Source: Trujillonella endophytica (GTDB lineage Bacteria > Actinomycetota > Actinomycetes > Mycobacteriales > Geodermatophilaceae). Taken from it: DNA of 64,000 nucleotides. Below the pieces are notes generated by a model. It ran no database searches, was not told where the DNA came from, and saw nothing but the letters and a program-made list of their open reading frames with translations. The DNA is taken from contig NZ_FOEE01000002.1 in assembly GCF_900110555.1 (NCBI RefSeq), positions 310,001 through 374,000 of the forward strand, given 5' to 3'. Of the stretch, positions 45,190 to 53,898 are shown piece by piece (the first letter of the stretch is position 1; each line of letters starts with the position of its first letter). A program made the translations under genes and the position numbers.

Positions 45190-46416
45190 CTATTCCCGCC
45201 GGACACCGGCGGCGACACGAGCGGCTGAACCGGCGGAGCCGCGGCCCCACCGGAGCACGGTCCGGGCGACCAGCCCGGCCACCAGCGCCCAGAACGCGGC
45301 GCTCACGCCCGCGATCGCGATCCCCGAGGCGGCGGTCGCGAACGCGACCACGGCGGGCAGCTGCTCGTCGGGCTCGGCGAGCGAGGCCCGCAGCGACGTC
45401 GCGAACGTCCCGAGCAGCGCGAGCCCGGCGACGGCGGGGAGGACGCCGGCGGGCGCCAGCAGGACCAGCGCCCCGAACGCGGCGGAGCAGACGCCGAGCA
45501 GCACCAGGAGGCACCCCGAGGTCACGCTCGCGATCCACCGCCGCGAGCGGTCCTCCCCCGCCTCCGGCCCGGCGGCGAGCGCCGCGCTGATCGCGGCCAG
45601 GTTGATCGCGTGCCCGCCCGCCGGCGCCCCGAGCACCGTGCCGACGCCGGTGACGAGCATCGACCGCCGCCACGGCACCTCGTAGCCCAGGCCCGTCATC
45701 ACCGCGACCCCCGGCACGTTCTGCGACGCCATCGTGACGAGGTACAGCGGCAGCGCGATGCCGACCACGCCGGCCAGGGTGAAGGCCGGTCCGGTGAGCT
45801 CCACCTGCGGCACGAGGGTGGCGGGGTCGATCGACGTCCCCGAGGCCGCCAGGTCGACGGCGATGACGACCGCCGCGGTGATGAACGCCAGCGGCGCCGC
45901 CCACCGCGGCAGGAACCGCATCGCGAGCAGCCACACGGCCACCACCGGTGCGACCGCGAGCGGGTTGTCCGCCAGCCCCGTCACCGGGCCGAGGCAGAGC
46001 TGGAACAGCACCCCGGCCAGCATCGCCTGGGCCACCGACGCCGGGATGCCGGCGATCAGCGCCCCCAGCCGCGGCACCAGCCCGGTGAGCACGATCAGCG
46101 CGCCGGTCACCAGGAAGGCGCCGACCGCAGCGGGCCACCCGCCGTCGACGACCCCCGTCGAGGCCAGCAGCGCCGCCCCCGGCGTCGACCAGGCGACGGT
46201 CACCGGCATCCGGGTCCAGACCGCGAGCAGGATCGACGACAGCCCCATCAGGACGCTCACCGCCAGCAGCCCGCTGGACGCCTGGTCCGGGTCCGCCCCG
46301 ACGCCGGCCAGCCCGCTCAGCACGACGACGAACGCGCTCGTGAAGCCCACCAGCCCCGACACCACGCCGGCGGAGATCGGCCGCAGCACCCCCTCCGGCG
46401 CCGACGCCACGGTCAC
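45190..46416 (-). CDS. benE: BenE family benzoate/H+ symporter
   Basis: The 408-aa membrane protein has about 12 hydrophobic helices and BenE-type features: ISAGVVSGLVGFTSAFVVVL, WSTPGAALL, LPLYLVTMASQNVPGVAVM and GAPAGGHAINLAAISAAL. The family imports benzoate and related acids. No benzoate catabolic genes lie nearby, so the actual substrate is uncertain. The start is GTG. It lies 10 bp upstream of gntK on the same strand, so the three may share a transcript, an unusual substrate pairing. Confidence 0.85.
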   Translation of the reverse strand: MTVASAPEGVLRPISAGVVSGLVGFTSAFVVVLSGLAGVGADPDQASSGLLAVSVLMGLSSILLAVWTRMPVTVAWSTPGAALLASTGVVDGGWPAAVGAFLVTGALIVLTGLVPRLGALIAGIPASVAQAMLAGVLFQLCLGPVTGLADNPLAVAPVVAVWLLAMRFLPRWAAPLAFITAAVVIAVDLAASGTSIDPATLVPQVELTGPAFTLAGVVGIALPLYLVTMASQNVPGVAVMTGLGYEVPWRRSMLVTGVGTVLGAPAGGHAINLAAISAALAAGPEAGEDRSRRWIASVTSGCLLVLLGVCSAAFGALVLLAPAGVLPAVAGLALLGTFATSLRASLAEPDEQLPAVVAFATAASGIAIAGVSAAFWALVAGLVARTVLRWGRGSAGSAARVAAGVRRE

Positions 46417-46534
46417 GCCGGCATCCCGGCGAGACGCCCGAGATCCGCTCGGACCAGCCCGTCCCGTCCGACCCGCACGCGCTCTCCTCGTCCGCCGGGG
46501 CGTCGTCGGGTCCGGTTCGGGCTCCGACGGGTCG

Positions 46535-47071
46535 TCAGCGTTCCAGCAGGGCGCCGAGCTTCTGCACGGTGTTCCAGTTCCGCACCGTCGTCACCGGTCC
46601 CCCGTCGGCCTTGCCCAGGGCGGTCATCAGCGGGCTCTTCATCTGCCCCTGCGGGCACCACACGAACAGCTCCCGGCCGGAGACGACGTACCGGTCCTCG
46701 CCGGCGTCGACCGAGTCGAGCAGCTCGGGCAGCTCCTTGCCGGGCGCCGAGGCCATGAACGCGACCACGTACCGGGACCCGTCACCGGCGACGTCCCCCA
46801 GCGGGTCGCGCTCGATCACCTCGCGGATCTCCTCGCGGGTGCGGACGACGACGGCGACGTCCAGCTCGAGCCGCCGGGTGATCGCCCGCTCGACGGTCCG
46901 GGCGATCGCTGTGGCGGAGTCCTCCGAGGTCAGGGCCACGTTGCCGCTCTGCAGCAGGGTGGCGACGTCGGAGAAGCCGGCCTCCTCCAGCAGCCCCCGC
47001 AGGTCGGCCATCCCCACCCGCTTGCCGCGGCCGACGTTGATCCCCCGCAGCAGCACCGCGTACCGGGTCAC
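46535..47071 (-). CDS. DUF1697 domain protein
   Basis: The 178-aa protein has the DUF1697 N-terminal signature RYAVLLRGINVGRGKRVGMA, followed by LLQSGNVALTSE and a C-terminal KSPLMTALGKADG...VTTVRNWNT stretch, all typical. It is a ferredoxin-like fold of unknown function. The GTG at 47071 directly precedes the conserved start. It is divergent from the propeller-like gene. Confidence 0.9.
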   Translation of the reverse strand: MTRYAVLLRGINVGRGKRVGMADLRGLLEEAGFSDVATLLQSGNVALTSEDSATAIARTVERAITRRLELDVAVVVRTREEIREVIERDPLGDVAGDGSRYVVAFMASAPGKELPELLDSVDAGEDRYVVSGRELFVWCPQGQMKSPLMTALGKADGGPVTTVRNWNTVQKLGALLER

Positions 47072-47176
47072 GATGACTCCCTCCCGAGCTCCGCGCCCAG
47101 GATGCCGTGTTCGGGGAGTCGCCCGCGCCCTAGTCTCGGGGGTGGGACGGACCGACGACGCGAGGGAGCCGGACGG

Positions 47177-48271
47177 ATGGGCAGCGCGGAGCACGGACTG
47201 CAGGTCGGGGACACCGGCATGGCCTCGATCGGGGCACTGGCCTTCGGACCGGACGACGTCCTGTTCGCCGCCGACAGCCGGCGGGCCCGGGTGGTCGCCC
47301 TCGACGTGGCCGATACCGCGACCACCGCGGCCGCCGGCCCCGTCGACCTGACCGACCTCGACGGCGCGCTCGCGGCCTACCTCGGCTGCGACGTCGCGGA
47401 CGTGGCCCTGCGCGACCTCGCCGTCCACCCCCGCACCGGCAGCGTCTACCTGTCGGTGATGCGCGGCAGCGGCACGGCCGGCCGGCCGGTGCTCGTCCGC
47501 GTCGACCGGGCCGACGGCAGCCTGAGCGACGTCCCGCTCGACTCCGTGGCGCACGCCGCCGCCGACCTGACCGACGCGCCCGCCGAGGACGACCCCCGCC
47601 AGGACACCTGGCTCGGCGAGGGCGAGGCGCGCGAGTACAACGGCCGCGTCCTGCGCATCACCCGCGTCCCCGCCCGGCTGTCCGCGATCACCGACCTGGC
47701 CTACGTGGACGGCGCGGTGCTGGTGGCCGGCATGTCCGACGAGGAGTTCGCGTCGACGCTGCGCCGGATCCCCTTCCCGTTCGACGGCCGGCAGGCCGCC
47801 AGCGGGCTGGAGATCTTCCACGTCTCGCACGGCATGTGGGAGACGGCCTCGCCGATCCGCACCTTCGTTCCCTACGAGGGCGGCGCGAGCATCCTGGCCA
47901 GCTACACGTGCACGCCGCTCGTGCACTTCCCGATGGCCGACCTCGCCGCGGGCGGTCGCGCCACCGGCCGCACGGTCGCGGAGCTCGGCTGGGGCAACCA
48001 GCCCCTCGACATGGTCGCCGTCTCCCAGGACGGCGCCGAGCACCTGCTCGTCTCCCACACCGCGTACCCGCTGATGAAGATCGCCTGCGCCGACATCGAC
48101 CGGCAGGAGCCGCTCACCGAGCCGAAGGAGCCCACGGGCGTGCCCCGCACCCTCGAGGACGTCGTCGGCGTCTCGCTCATGGCCCTCCTCGATGACGAGC
48201 ACGTCCTCGTCGTGCAGGCCGACGACGCCGGGGTCCGGTCCCTCCGCTCGCTGAAGACCGCCTCCCTCTAG
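47177..48271 (+). CDS. Beta-propeller-like hypothetical protein
   Basis: The 364-aa protein shows repeats of short beta-strand stretches typical of a propeller: IGALAFGPDDVLFAADSRRA, LRDLAVHPRTGSVYLSVMRG, ITDLAYVDGAVLVAGMSDEE and MVAVSQDGAEHLLVSHTAYP. It has no signal peptide. A Cys-containing ASYTCTPLVHFPM and MKIACADID suggest possible metal or cofactor contact. ATG at 47177 follows GGAGCCGGAC. It runs five bases ahead of the Ig-like gene, so they form a unit. Function is unknown. Confidence 0.75.
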   Translation: MGSAEHGLQVGDTGMASIGALAFGPDDVLFAADSRRARVVALDVADTATTAAAGPVDLTDLDGALAAYLGCDVADVALRDLAVHPRTGSVYLSVMRGSGTAGRPVLVRVDRADGSLSDVPLDSVAHAAADLTDAPAEDDPRQDTWLGEGEAREYNGRVLRITRVPARLSAITDLAYVDGAVLVAGMSDEEFASTLRRIPFPFDGRQAASGLEIFHVSHGMWETASPIRTFVPYEGGASILASYTCTPLVHFPMADLAAGGRATGRTVAELGWGNQPLDMVAVSQDGAEHLLVSHTAYPLMKIACADIDRQEPLTEPKEPTGVPRTLEDVVGVSLMALLDDEHVLVVQADDAGVRSLRSLKTASL

Positions 48272-48276
48272 CTCCC

Positions 48277-49308
48277 GTGGAGGTCGGCTGGGAGGAACGG
48301 CGGGGGGACGTCGTCCTCGTGGTCCGCGGCCTGCCCGCGGGGGCGGCCGCGCGGGTCTATCCCGCGGACGTGCTCGGGGACGACCGGACGGCGCCCCGGC
48401 AGCCCATGGCCGGCCGCTGGGAGGCCGCGGGGACCGGGGCGGTCTTCGCGCCGCGTTTCCCCTTCCTCCCCGGCACCGAGTACGCCGTGCTGGCCGGGGA
48501 CGGCGAGCCCGCGGTGCTGCGCCGGCCCCCCGCCCCCGGGCCGCGGCAGGCCACCGTGGTCGCCGTCGAGCCCGCGCTGGACGTCGTCCCCCGCAACCTC
48601 CTGCGGTTCTCCGTGCGGTTCTCGCATCCGATGAGCGAGGGGTGGGCCCTGCGCGCCGTCCGCCTGGAGCGGGTCGCCGACGGCGCCGTCGTCCCCGGGG
48701 CGTTCCTGGACGCGGACCCCGAGCTGTGGGACGCCGACCGGCGGCGACTGACCCTGCTGCTCGACCCGGCCCGGCTCAAGCGCGGCCTGGCCCCGCACCG
48801 CGAGGCCGGCTATCCGCTGGTCGAGGGCGACGAGGTCCGCCTGGTGGTAGACGAGGACTTCCGCGACGCCGGGGGCCGTGGCCTGCTGGGCCCGGCAGCC
48901 GCCACCTTCCGGGTCGGGCCCGACCTCCGCGGGCGGGTGCGGCCGGACGCGTGGACGGTGTCCGCGCCGCCGGCCGGCACCCGGGCGCCCCTGCGGATCC
49001 GCTTCGACCGCCCGCTCGACCGCTCGCTGGCCGACCGCTGCCTCCGGGTCGCGGACCGTCCCGGCGCCGGGACCACCGCCCCGGACGGCCGCGGCTGGAG
49101 CTTCGTGCCCGACCGCCCGTGGACGCCCGGGCCCGTCCCCATCGCGGTCGACCCGGCCCTGGAGGACGTCGCCGGCAACTCCGTGGCGCGGGTGTTCGAC
49201 CGGGACCTGACGGTCGCCTCCGACGACCCCCTCGACCCGGCGGACGCCGTCGTGCTCACGGCCCCGGTGGCCGCCGGTGACTCCTACGCTGCCCGGCATG
49301 AGCGCTGA
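48277..49308 (+). CDS. Ig-like (SbsA/Big_5-type) domain protein
   Basis: The 343-aa protein appears to hold two bacterial Ig-like domains of the SbsA/Big_5 kind. The marks are PRNLLRFSVRFSHPMSEGWA with its later VVDEDFRDAGGRGL, and APLRIRFDRPLDRSLADRCL with VDPALEDVAGNSVARVFDRD. There is no signal peptide or lipobox, although such domains are usually extracellular. GTG at 48277 lies five bases after the propeller gene stop. The pair probably works together; the role is unknown. Confidence 0.7.
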   Translation: MEVGWEERRGDVVLVVRGLPAGAAARVYPADVLGDDRTAPRQPMAGRWEAAGTGAVFAPRFPFLPGTEYAVLAGDGEPAVLRRPPAPGPRQATVVAVEPALDVVPRNLLRFSVRFSHPMSEGWALRAVRLERVADGAVVPGAFLDADPELWDADRRRLTLLLDPARLKRGLAPHREAGYPLVEGDEVRLVVDEDFRDAGGRGLLGPAAATFRVGPDLRGRVRPDAWTVSAPPAGTRAPLRIRFDRPLDRSLADRCLRVADRPGAGTTAPDGRGWSFVPDRPWTPGPVPIAVDPALEDVAGNSVARVFDRDLTVASDDPLDPADAVVLTAPVAAGDSYAARHER

Positions 49309-49723
49309 CCGGCCGGCGCAGGTCGAGGACGTGCACGAGCTCGCCCGGGCGATGCCGCACGTGACCGTCGTTCCCGGGACGGCGGGCAACATCGTCTACC
49401 AGGTGGGCGGCCGGTCGTTCGTCTTCTTCCGCACCCCGCGGCCCGACGCCGTGGACGAGACCGGCGCGAGGCTGCCCGACGTCATCGTGTTCTGGGTCGA
49501 GTCCGAGGCCGACAAGCTGGCCCTCGTCCAGGACGCGACGACGCCGTTCTTCACCACACCCCACTTCGACGGGCACCCCTCGGTGCTGGTGCGGGCGAGC
49601 CGGCTCGGGGAGGTTCCCCGGCAGGAGCTGGCCGAACTGGTGCAGGACGCCTGGCTCGCCCAGGCCTCCCCCCGCCGGCGGGCCGCCTGGCTGGCCGAGC
49701 ACGGCACCGGTTCCCGTCCCTGA
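49298..49723 (+). CDS. MmcQ/YjbR family protein
   Basis: The 141-aa protein has the YjbR/MmcQ pattern: VEDVHELARAMPHVTVVPGT, a strand with SFVFFRTPR, KLALVQDATTPFFTTPHFDG and a C-terminal LAELVQDAWLAQASPRR helix. The fold is a double-wing DNA-binding-like fold, function unknown. ATG at 49298 overlaps the Ig-like gene by 11 nt. A second family member is at 63159-63521. Confidence 0.8.
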   Translation: MSADRPAQVEDVHELARAMPHVTVVPGTAGNIVYQVGGRSFVFFRTPRPDAVDETGARLPDVIVFWVESEADKLALVQDATTPFFTTPHFDGHPSVLVRASRLGEVPRQELAELVQDAWLAQASPRRRAAWLAEHGTGSRP

Positions 49724-49765
49724 CGCGTGCCATGCTCGCGGTCCGACCGACGACCGGAGGCTGAC

Positions 49766-49993
49766 ATGGCAGTAGAGATCAACCTGGACGCCCTGCTCGA
49801 CAAGGAGTTCCAGAGCAAGTCGTACGCCGAGATCCTCGACGCACCGGTGAGCGCCCTCAAGGGGGTCAGCGACGGCGACGGCGAGCTGCTCAAGCAGGCG
49901 TTCAACATCACGACCGTCGGCGACCTGGGCAAGAACAAGTTCTTCCACTGGGCGCAGCTGCTCCAGCAGCTGTCGGCCGCCGGCGCCAAGTAG
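49766..49993 (+). CDS. Small conserved hypothetical protein (75 aa)
   Basis: The 75-aa protein begins MAVEINLDALLDKEFQSKSY and has a helix-hairpin-helix-like stretch, LKGVSDGDGELLKQAFNI followed by TTVGDLGKNKFFHWAQLL. No membrane segment or signal is seen. GGAGG lies seven bases before the ATG. A single-gene unit is likely. Function is unknown. Confidence 0.75.
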   Translation: MAVEINLDALLDKEFQSKSYAEILDAPVSALKGVSDGDGELLKQAFNITTVGDLGKNKFFHWAQLLQQLSAAGAK

Positions 49994-50142
49994 CCCCACC
50001 CGCGCACGGGTCCCGGATCCCGCCTGGCCACCCTCGAGGCGGCCGGGCGGGTGACCCGCGTCCGGATGGCCGACGTCGCTACGCCGAGCGCGACCTCGCG
50101 GTGCTGGAGGAGGCCGCCGCCGCCGGCTGACACGATGGGGGC

Positions 50143-50829
50143 GTGTGCACCGTCGTCGTCCGCCGGTCTCCGGGGCAGCCGGTGCAGATCCTGGCCCTGC
50201 GCGACGAGTCGACCGCCCGGGAGTTCGACGACCCGGGCGCGTGGTGGCCGCAGTTCCCCGACGTCGTCGGCGGCCGGGACCGGACGGCGGGCGGCACCTG
50301 GTGCGCCACCGCCGTCGGCACCGGGGCGACGGGGCTCGTCGTCAACCGGCCGGCCAAGCGGGACGCCGACCCGGGCGCACCCAGCCGCGGCGTCCTCCCG
50401 CTGCTCGCCGCCCGGTACGGCGTCGACTGGCGCGACCACGTCGACCTCCGCGGGATGGCGAGCTTCGCGCTCCTCCTCGCGACGCCCGACCGCGCGCTCA
50501 CCTGGGACTTCGACGGCTCCGAGGTCCGGACCACCGAGCACCCGCCCGGCACCCACATGCTGACCTCCGGCGGCCCCGAGGACCGCAAGGCCGACCGGCA
50601 CCTGCCGACCTTCACCGCCACCGGCGACCCGGACACCTGGCGCGCGCTGCTCCGCCAGGCACCTCCGCAGGACGACCCGGGCGCCCTCGTCGTCCGCCAC
50701 GAGGAGGACGGGAAGGTGTGGGCGACGGTCTTCGCCGAGCTCATCGAGGCCGGGCCGGGCCGGCTGCACCTGGAGCACAGCCGGCGGCCGTGGACCGACG
50801 AGCCCTGGCGGACCCTCGACCTGGGGTGA
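50143..50829 (+). CDS. NRDE/TANGO2-family protein
   Basis: The 228-aa protein has the TANGO2 family start MCTVVVRRSPG, where Cys2 would become the N-terminal nucleophile of an Ntn-like fold. NRPAKRDADPGAPSRGVLPL corresponds to the family's N-R-D-E region. The start GTG is fixed by the required Met-Cys. It converges on helR with one base between the stops. Role unknown; homologues have been linked to heme and lipid handling in eukaryotes. Confidence 0.82.
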   Translation: MCTVVVRRSPGQPVQILALRDESTAREFDDPGAWWPQFPDVVGGRDRTAGGTWCATAVGTGATGLVVNRPAKRDADPGAPSRGVLPLLAARYGVDWRDHVDLRGMASFALLLATPDRALTWDFDGSEVRTTEHPPGTHMLTSGGPEDRKADRHLPTFTATGDPDTWRALLRQAPPQDDPGALVVRHEEDGKVWATVFAELIEAGPGRLHLEHSRRPWTDEPWRTLDLG

Positions 50830-50830
50830 G

Positions 50831-52981
50831 TCAGCCGGTCAGGACGACGAGCTGCCGCGTCGCCCGCGTCATCGCCACGTAGCGGTCGACCGCCCCCTCG
50901 ATGCCCGCTCCGAAGCGATCGGGATCCACGAGCACGACCAGGTCGAACTCCAGGCCCTTCGCCAGGACCGGCGTCAGCGACCGCACGCGCGCCGTCCCCC
51001 GGAACGACGGAGCGCCGATCACGCAGCCGATCCCCTCGGCGTGCCCGGCCAGCCACTGCTCGACCACGGCGTCCAGCTCCGATGCCGACCCGTACCGCAC
51101 GGGGATGCCGCTGCTGCGCACCGACGTCGGCACGTTGGCGTCCGGCAGGACCGCCCGGATCACCGGCTCCGCCTCGGCCATGACCTCGGCCGGCGTCCGG
51201 TAGTTGACGCCGAGCGAGGCCGACCGCACCTCGCGGACCCCGATCCGCCGCAGCCGCTCCTCCCACGTCCCGAAGAAGCCGTGCCGGGCCTGCGCGCGGT
51301 CCCCCACCACCGTGATGCTCTGCGAGGGGCAGCGGCGCAGCAGCATCGCCCACTCGGCGTCGGTCAGCTCCTGCGCCTCGTCCACGACCACGTGCGCGAA
51401 CGTCCCGGCCAGGCGGTCGGGGTCCGCGGCCGGCAGCGCGGCCCGGTCCACCAGCGCGTCCTGCAGGTCCCCGTGCCGCAGGGTGGTCATCAGCAGCAGC
51501 TCGGAGTCGTCGGCCGCGATCAGCTCGTCGATGACCTGCCGCATCCGCTCCCGCTCGGCGGCGGCGACCGCCGTCTCCCGGCGCCGGCGCACCGCCAGCT
51601 CGCGGTCCCCGAGCCGCTGCCGGGCGGCGTCCAGCAGCGGCAGGTCCTCGACGGTCCACGCCCGCGGCTGCGCGCGCTGCAGCCGCCGGACGTCGTCCGC
51701 CTCGAGCCCCGGGGCGCACGCGCGCAGGTAGGCCGGCACCGACCACAGGTCCCCGACGAGGTCGGCCGGGTCCAGCAGCGGCCACGCCCGGTCGAGGGTC
51801 CGGCGCAGGTCGGCGTCCTGCTCCAGCGCCGCGCGCACCAGTTCCGGCTCGACGTCGTCGGCGTCGTCACCGGCGTGGGCGTCCACCAGGATCTCCAGCA
51901 GCGCGTCCCATACCTCCTCGCGCGCCTCGTTGTGCGGCGTCCCCGGCCCGGGGGTCCCGAACGCCTCCGCCCAGTCGGCCGCGGTCAGCCGGACGTCGGC
52001 CCAGGGTGTCGTCACCGTCGTCCCCCGCGCCGGCGGCTCCTCGTAGAACCGCACGGCCGCCTCGATCGCCGCCACCATCTCCCCCGACGACTTCAGCCGC
52101 GCCACCTCGGCGTCGGCCTCCGGCTGCGCGGTCGCGCCCTCGGGCACGAGGTCGCGCAGGGTGCACGTCTGCACCCCCTCCTCGCCGAGGCTCGGGAGGA
52201 CGTCGGCGACGTAGGCCAGGTAGGGCTGGTGCGGGCCGACGAACAGCACGCCGCCGCCGGAGTGCCCCAGCCGCGGATCGGAGTACAGCAGGTACGCGGT
52301 GCGGTGCAGGGCGACGACGGTCTTGCCCGTGCCCGGTCCCCCGTCGACGACGAGGGCCCCCCGCGAGCCCGCGCGGATGATGGCGTCCTGGTCGGCGGCG
52401 ATCGTGCCCAGGACGTCGCGCATCCGGGGCGACCGCTCGGCGCCGAGACTCGCGATGAAGGCGGACTGGTCGTCGAGCGCGGCGTGCCCCTCCAGCCCGT
52501 CGGGGGTGAACACCTCGTCCCAGTAGTCGGTGACCCGCCCGCGGGTCCAGCGGTACCGGCGGCGGCTGGCCAGGCCCATCGGGTCGGCGTGGGTCGCCCC
52601 GAAGAACGGCTCGGCTGCCGGCGACCGCCAGTCGACCAGCAGCCGCTGCCCGGCGCCGTCGGTGAGCCCGAGGCGGCCGACGTAGACCGTCCCGCCGTCG
52701 GCCGCCACCATGCGCCCGAGGCACAGGTCCAGCCCGAACCGGCGCAGGGTGCGCAGCCGGGCGGAGAGCCGGTGCACCTCCAGGTCCCGGTCCAGCGCCG
52801 CCTGCCCGATGCCGCCGGGGGCCCGGCGCTCGGCGTCGAGGCGCTCGGTCAGGTCGGCGACGGTCCGCCGGAGGTCGTCGGCCATGGCCGCGAAGTGCTG
52901 CTCGTCCGCGCCGATCAGGGCCGGATCGGACTTGGCGGACAGGTGCTCGGGGAGGGCGAACGCGCTGGTGAGGGGCTGCAC
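50831..52981 (-). CDS. helR: RNA polymerase recycling motor ATPase HelR-like (UvrD/HelD superfamily)
   Basis: The predicted 716-aa UvrD-like helicase superfamily protein matches HelR, which removes stalled RNA polymerase and displaces rifamycins. An N-terminal coiled-coil (QHFAAMADDLRRTVADLTER) precedes Walker A VVDGGPGTGKTVVAL, the Walker B-like HVVVDEAQELTDAEW and RCPSQSITVVGDRAQ. GTG at 52981 was chosen since it begins QPLTSAFALPEHLSAKSD, close to my recollection of HelR N-termini; a longer reading would run into the regulatory element. A rifamycin-associated element lies just upstream, supporting the HelR call over a generic HelD. Confidence 0.88.
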   Translation of the reverse strand: MQPLTSAFALPEHLSAKSDPALIGADEQHFAAMADDLRRTVADLTERLDAERRAPGGIGQAALDRDLEVHRLSARLRTLRRFGLDLCLGRMVAADGGTVYVGRLGLTDGAGQRLLVDWRSPAAEPFFGATHADPMGLASRRRYRWTRGRVTDYWDEVFTPDGLEGHAALDDQSAFIASLGAERSPRMRDVLGTIAADQDAIIRAGSRGALVVDGGPGTGKTVVALHRTAYLLYSDPRLGHSGGGVLFVGPHQPYLAYVADVLPSLGEEGVQTCTLRDLVPEGATAQPEADAEVARLKSSGEMVAAIEAAVRFYEEPPARGTTVTTPWADVRLTAADWAEAFGTPGPGTPHNEAREEVWDALLEILVDAHAGDDADDVEPELVRAALEQDADLRRTLDRAWPLLDPADLVGDLWSVPAYLRACAPGLEADDVRRLQRAQPRAWTVEDLPLLDAARQRLGDRELAVRRRRETAVAAAERERMRQVIDELIAADDSELLLMTTLRHGDLQDALVDRAALPAADPDRLAGTFAHVVVDEAQELTDAEWAMLLRRCPSQSITVVGDRAQARHGFFGTWEERLRRIGVREVRSASLGVNYRTPAEVMAEAEPVIRAVLPDANVPTSVRSSGIPVRYGSASELDAVVEQWLAGHAEGIGCVIGAPSFRGTARVRSLTPVLAKGLEFDLVVLVDPDRFGAGIEGAVDRYVAMTRATRQLVVLTG

Positions 52982-53006
52982 GACGAGCGAGTCTGAGCCC
53001 GGACCC

Positions 53007-53025
53007 GGGTCTTGCCGCAAGCCCC
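53007..53025 (-). promoter_or_regulatory. Rifamycin-associated element (RAE) of helR
   Basis: The minus strand reads GGGGCTTGCGGCAAGACCC, one base different from the published 19-bp RAE consensus as I recall it (GGGGCTTGCGGCAAGGCCC). It is an imperfect inverted repeat around GCTTGCGGCAAG and lies 26 bp from the helR GTG. On the minus strand TATAGC (53033-53038) precedes it as a possible -10. RAEs drive rifamycin-induced expression of resistance genes in actinobacteria. Confidence 0.85.
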
Positions 53026-53091
53026 CGGGTCGGCTATACGTTGAAGTGGGAGGACGGCAGGGCCCCTCCCACTCCCCTCACCGGCCGCATG

Positions 53092-53127
53092 CCGCGACCC
53101 CGTCCGGGCGTCCGGCCGGGGTCGCGG
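53092..53127 (-). terminator. Stem-loop after the DUF1059 gene
   Basis: CCGCGACCCCG (53092-53102) pairs with its complement at 53117-53127, with inner GTCCGG/CCGG pairing. It starts eight bases past the DUF1059 stop. Confidence 0.6.
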
Positions 53128-53135
53128 CGCGGCGG

Positions 53136-53330
53136 TCAGGCCAGCGCCGGCTCGGCGGCCACCAGGCCGCCGCGGATCGTCTCGCGCAGCTCCGGGGTGT
53201 CCTCGTGACCGTGCTTGGCGACCGCGTGCATCACGGCGGCGTCGAGGACCTCCTCCTCCTCGCCGGCGATCGTCAGGGTGCAGTTGATGTCGCTGGGCAT
53301 GGTGCGGCAGTCGATCATCTTGCGTGCCAT
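53136..53330 (-). CDS. DUF1059 small protein
   Basis: The 64-aa protein has the DUF1059 pattern: KMIDCRTMPSDINCTLTIAG with the two conserved Cys, EEVLDAAVMHAVAKHGHEDT with the His-rich end. The two Cys and three His suggest metal binding. It is probably a single-gene unit ended by the stem-loop at 53092-53127. Function is unknown. Confidence 0.85.
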   Translation of the reverse strand: MARKMIDCRTMPSDINCTLTIAGEEEEVLDAAVMHAVAKHGHEDTPELRETIRGGLVAAEPALA

Positions 53331-53442
53331 CTGCGTACCTCTCGTGCGGGCCGGGGCTCGGTGGCCCCGGCCGGGGGACGTCACCGGATCGGCGACGGGC
53401 GGTGTGGAGCGCGCCCGGTGCGGGCGTCTCCCCGGAGCCCGC

Positions 53443-53802
53443 TCAGCGGGCGTAGTCGGTCGCGCCGTACCAGTCGACGACGACGGCCGGTTCGTCCCCG
53501 ACCACCCAGGCGTCGTGCCCCTGGGGCAGGGAGGTGACATCGCCGGGGCCGGCCTCGAACTCGCTGCCGTCGGCCATGACGACGTGGAGCCGGCCGCTGA
53601 CGTGGTACTGCATGTGCGGCGCCTCGCACAGGTCGGTGCCGGCGACGGGCCGGACGTCAACCGACCAGCGCCAGCCGGGCTCCAGCACCAGGCGCCCGAT
53701 CTCTGCCCCAGCCAGCTCGACGATCTCGACCCGGCCGTGCGGGAACTCGCGGACCTCGTCGGGCTCGGCATAGCTGCGGTGTTCGGTGCTCTGGGTGGCC
53801 AT
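53443..53802 (-). CDS. Cupin domain protein
   Basis: The 119-aa small cupin has motif region WRWSVDVRPVAGTDLCEAPH-MQYHVSGRLHVVM and second motif GPGDVTSLPQGHDAWVVGDE. Metal ligands would be the His of MQYHVSG and the His of PQGHD. It is divergent from a TetR gene with a perfect palindrome between them, so the TetR protein probably represses it. The substrate or role is unknown. Confidence 0.85.
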   Translation of the reverse strand: MATQSTEHRSYAEPDEVREFPHGRVEIVELAGAEIGRLVLEPGWRWSVDVRPVAGTDLCEAPHMQYHVSGRLHVVMADGSEFEAGPGDVTSLPQGHDAWVVGDEPAVVVDWYGATDYAR

Positions 53803-53857
53803 CCCTGCCTCCTCGCGACGATGGAAGTCCCCCGTGGAGTGCGCCCGCCGCGCTATC

Positions 53858-53877
53858 CTGACTTGCACGTAAGTCAG
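53858..53877. promoter_or_regulatory. Palindromic TetR operator between cupin and tetR
   Basis: The 20-bp perfect palindrome CTGACTTGCACGTAAGTCAG sits 22 bp before the TetR start and 56 bp before the cupin start. Flanking TATC and ATA extend the symmetry with one base missing. This is the typical size and place of a self-regulating TetR operator. Confidence 0.75.
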
Positions 53878-53898
53878 ATACCAGGGGCGGAGGTCCCC

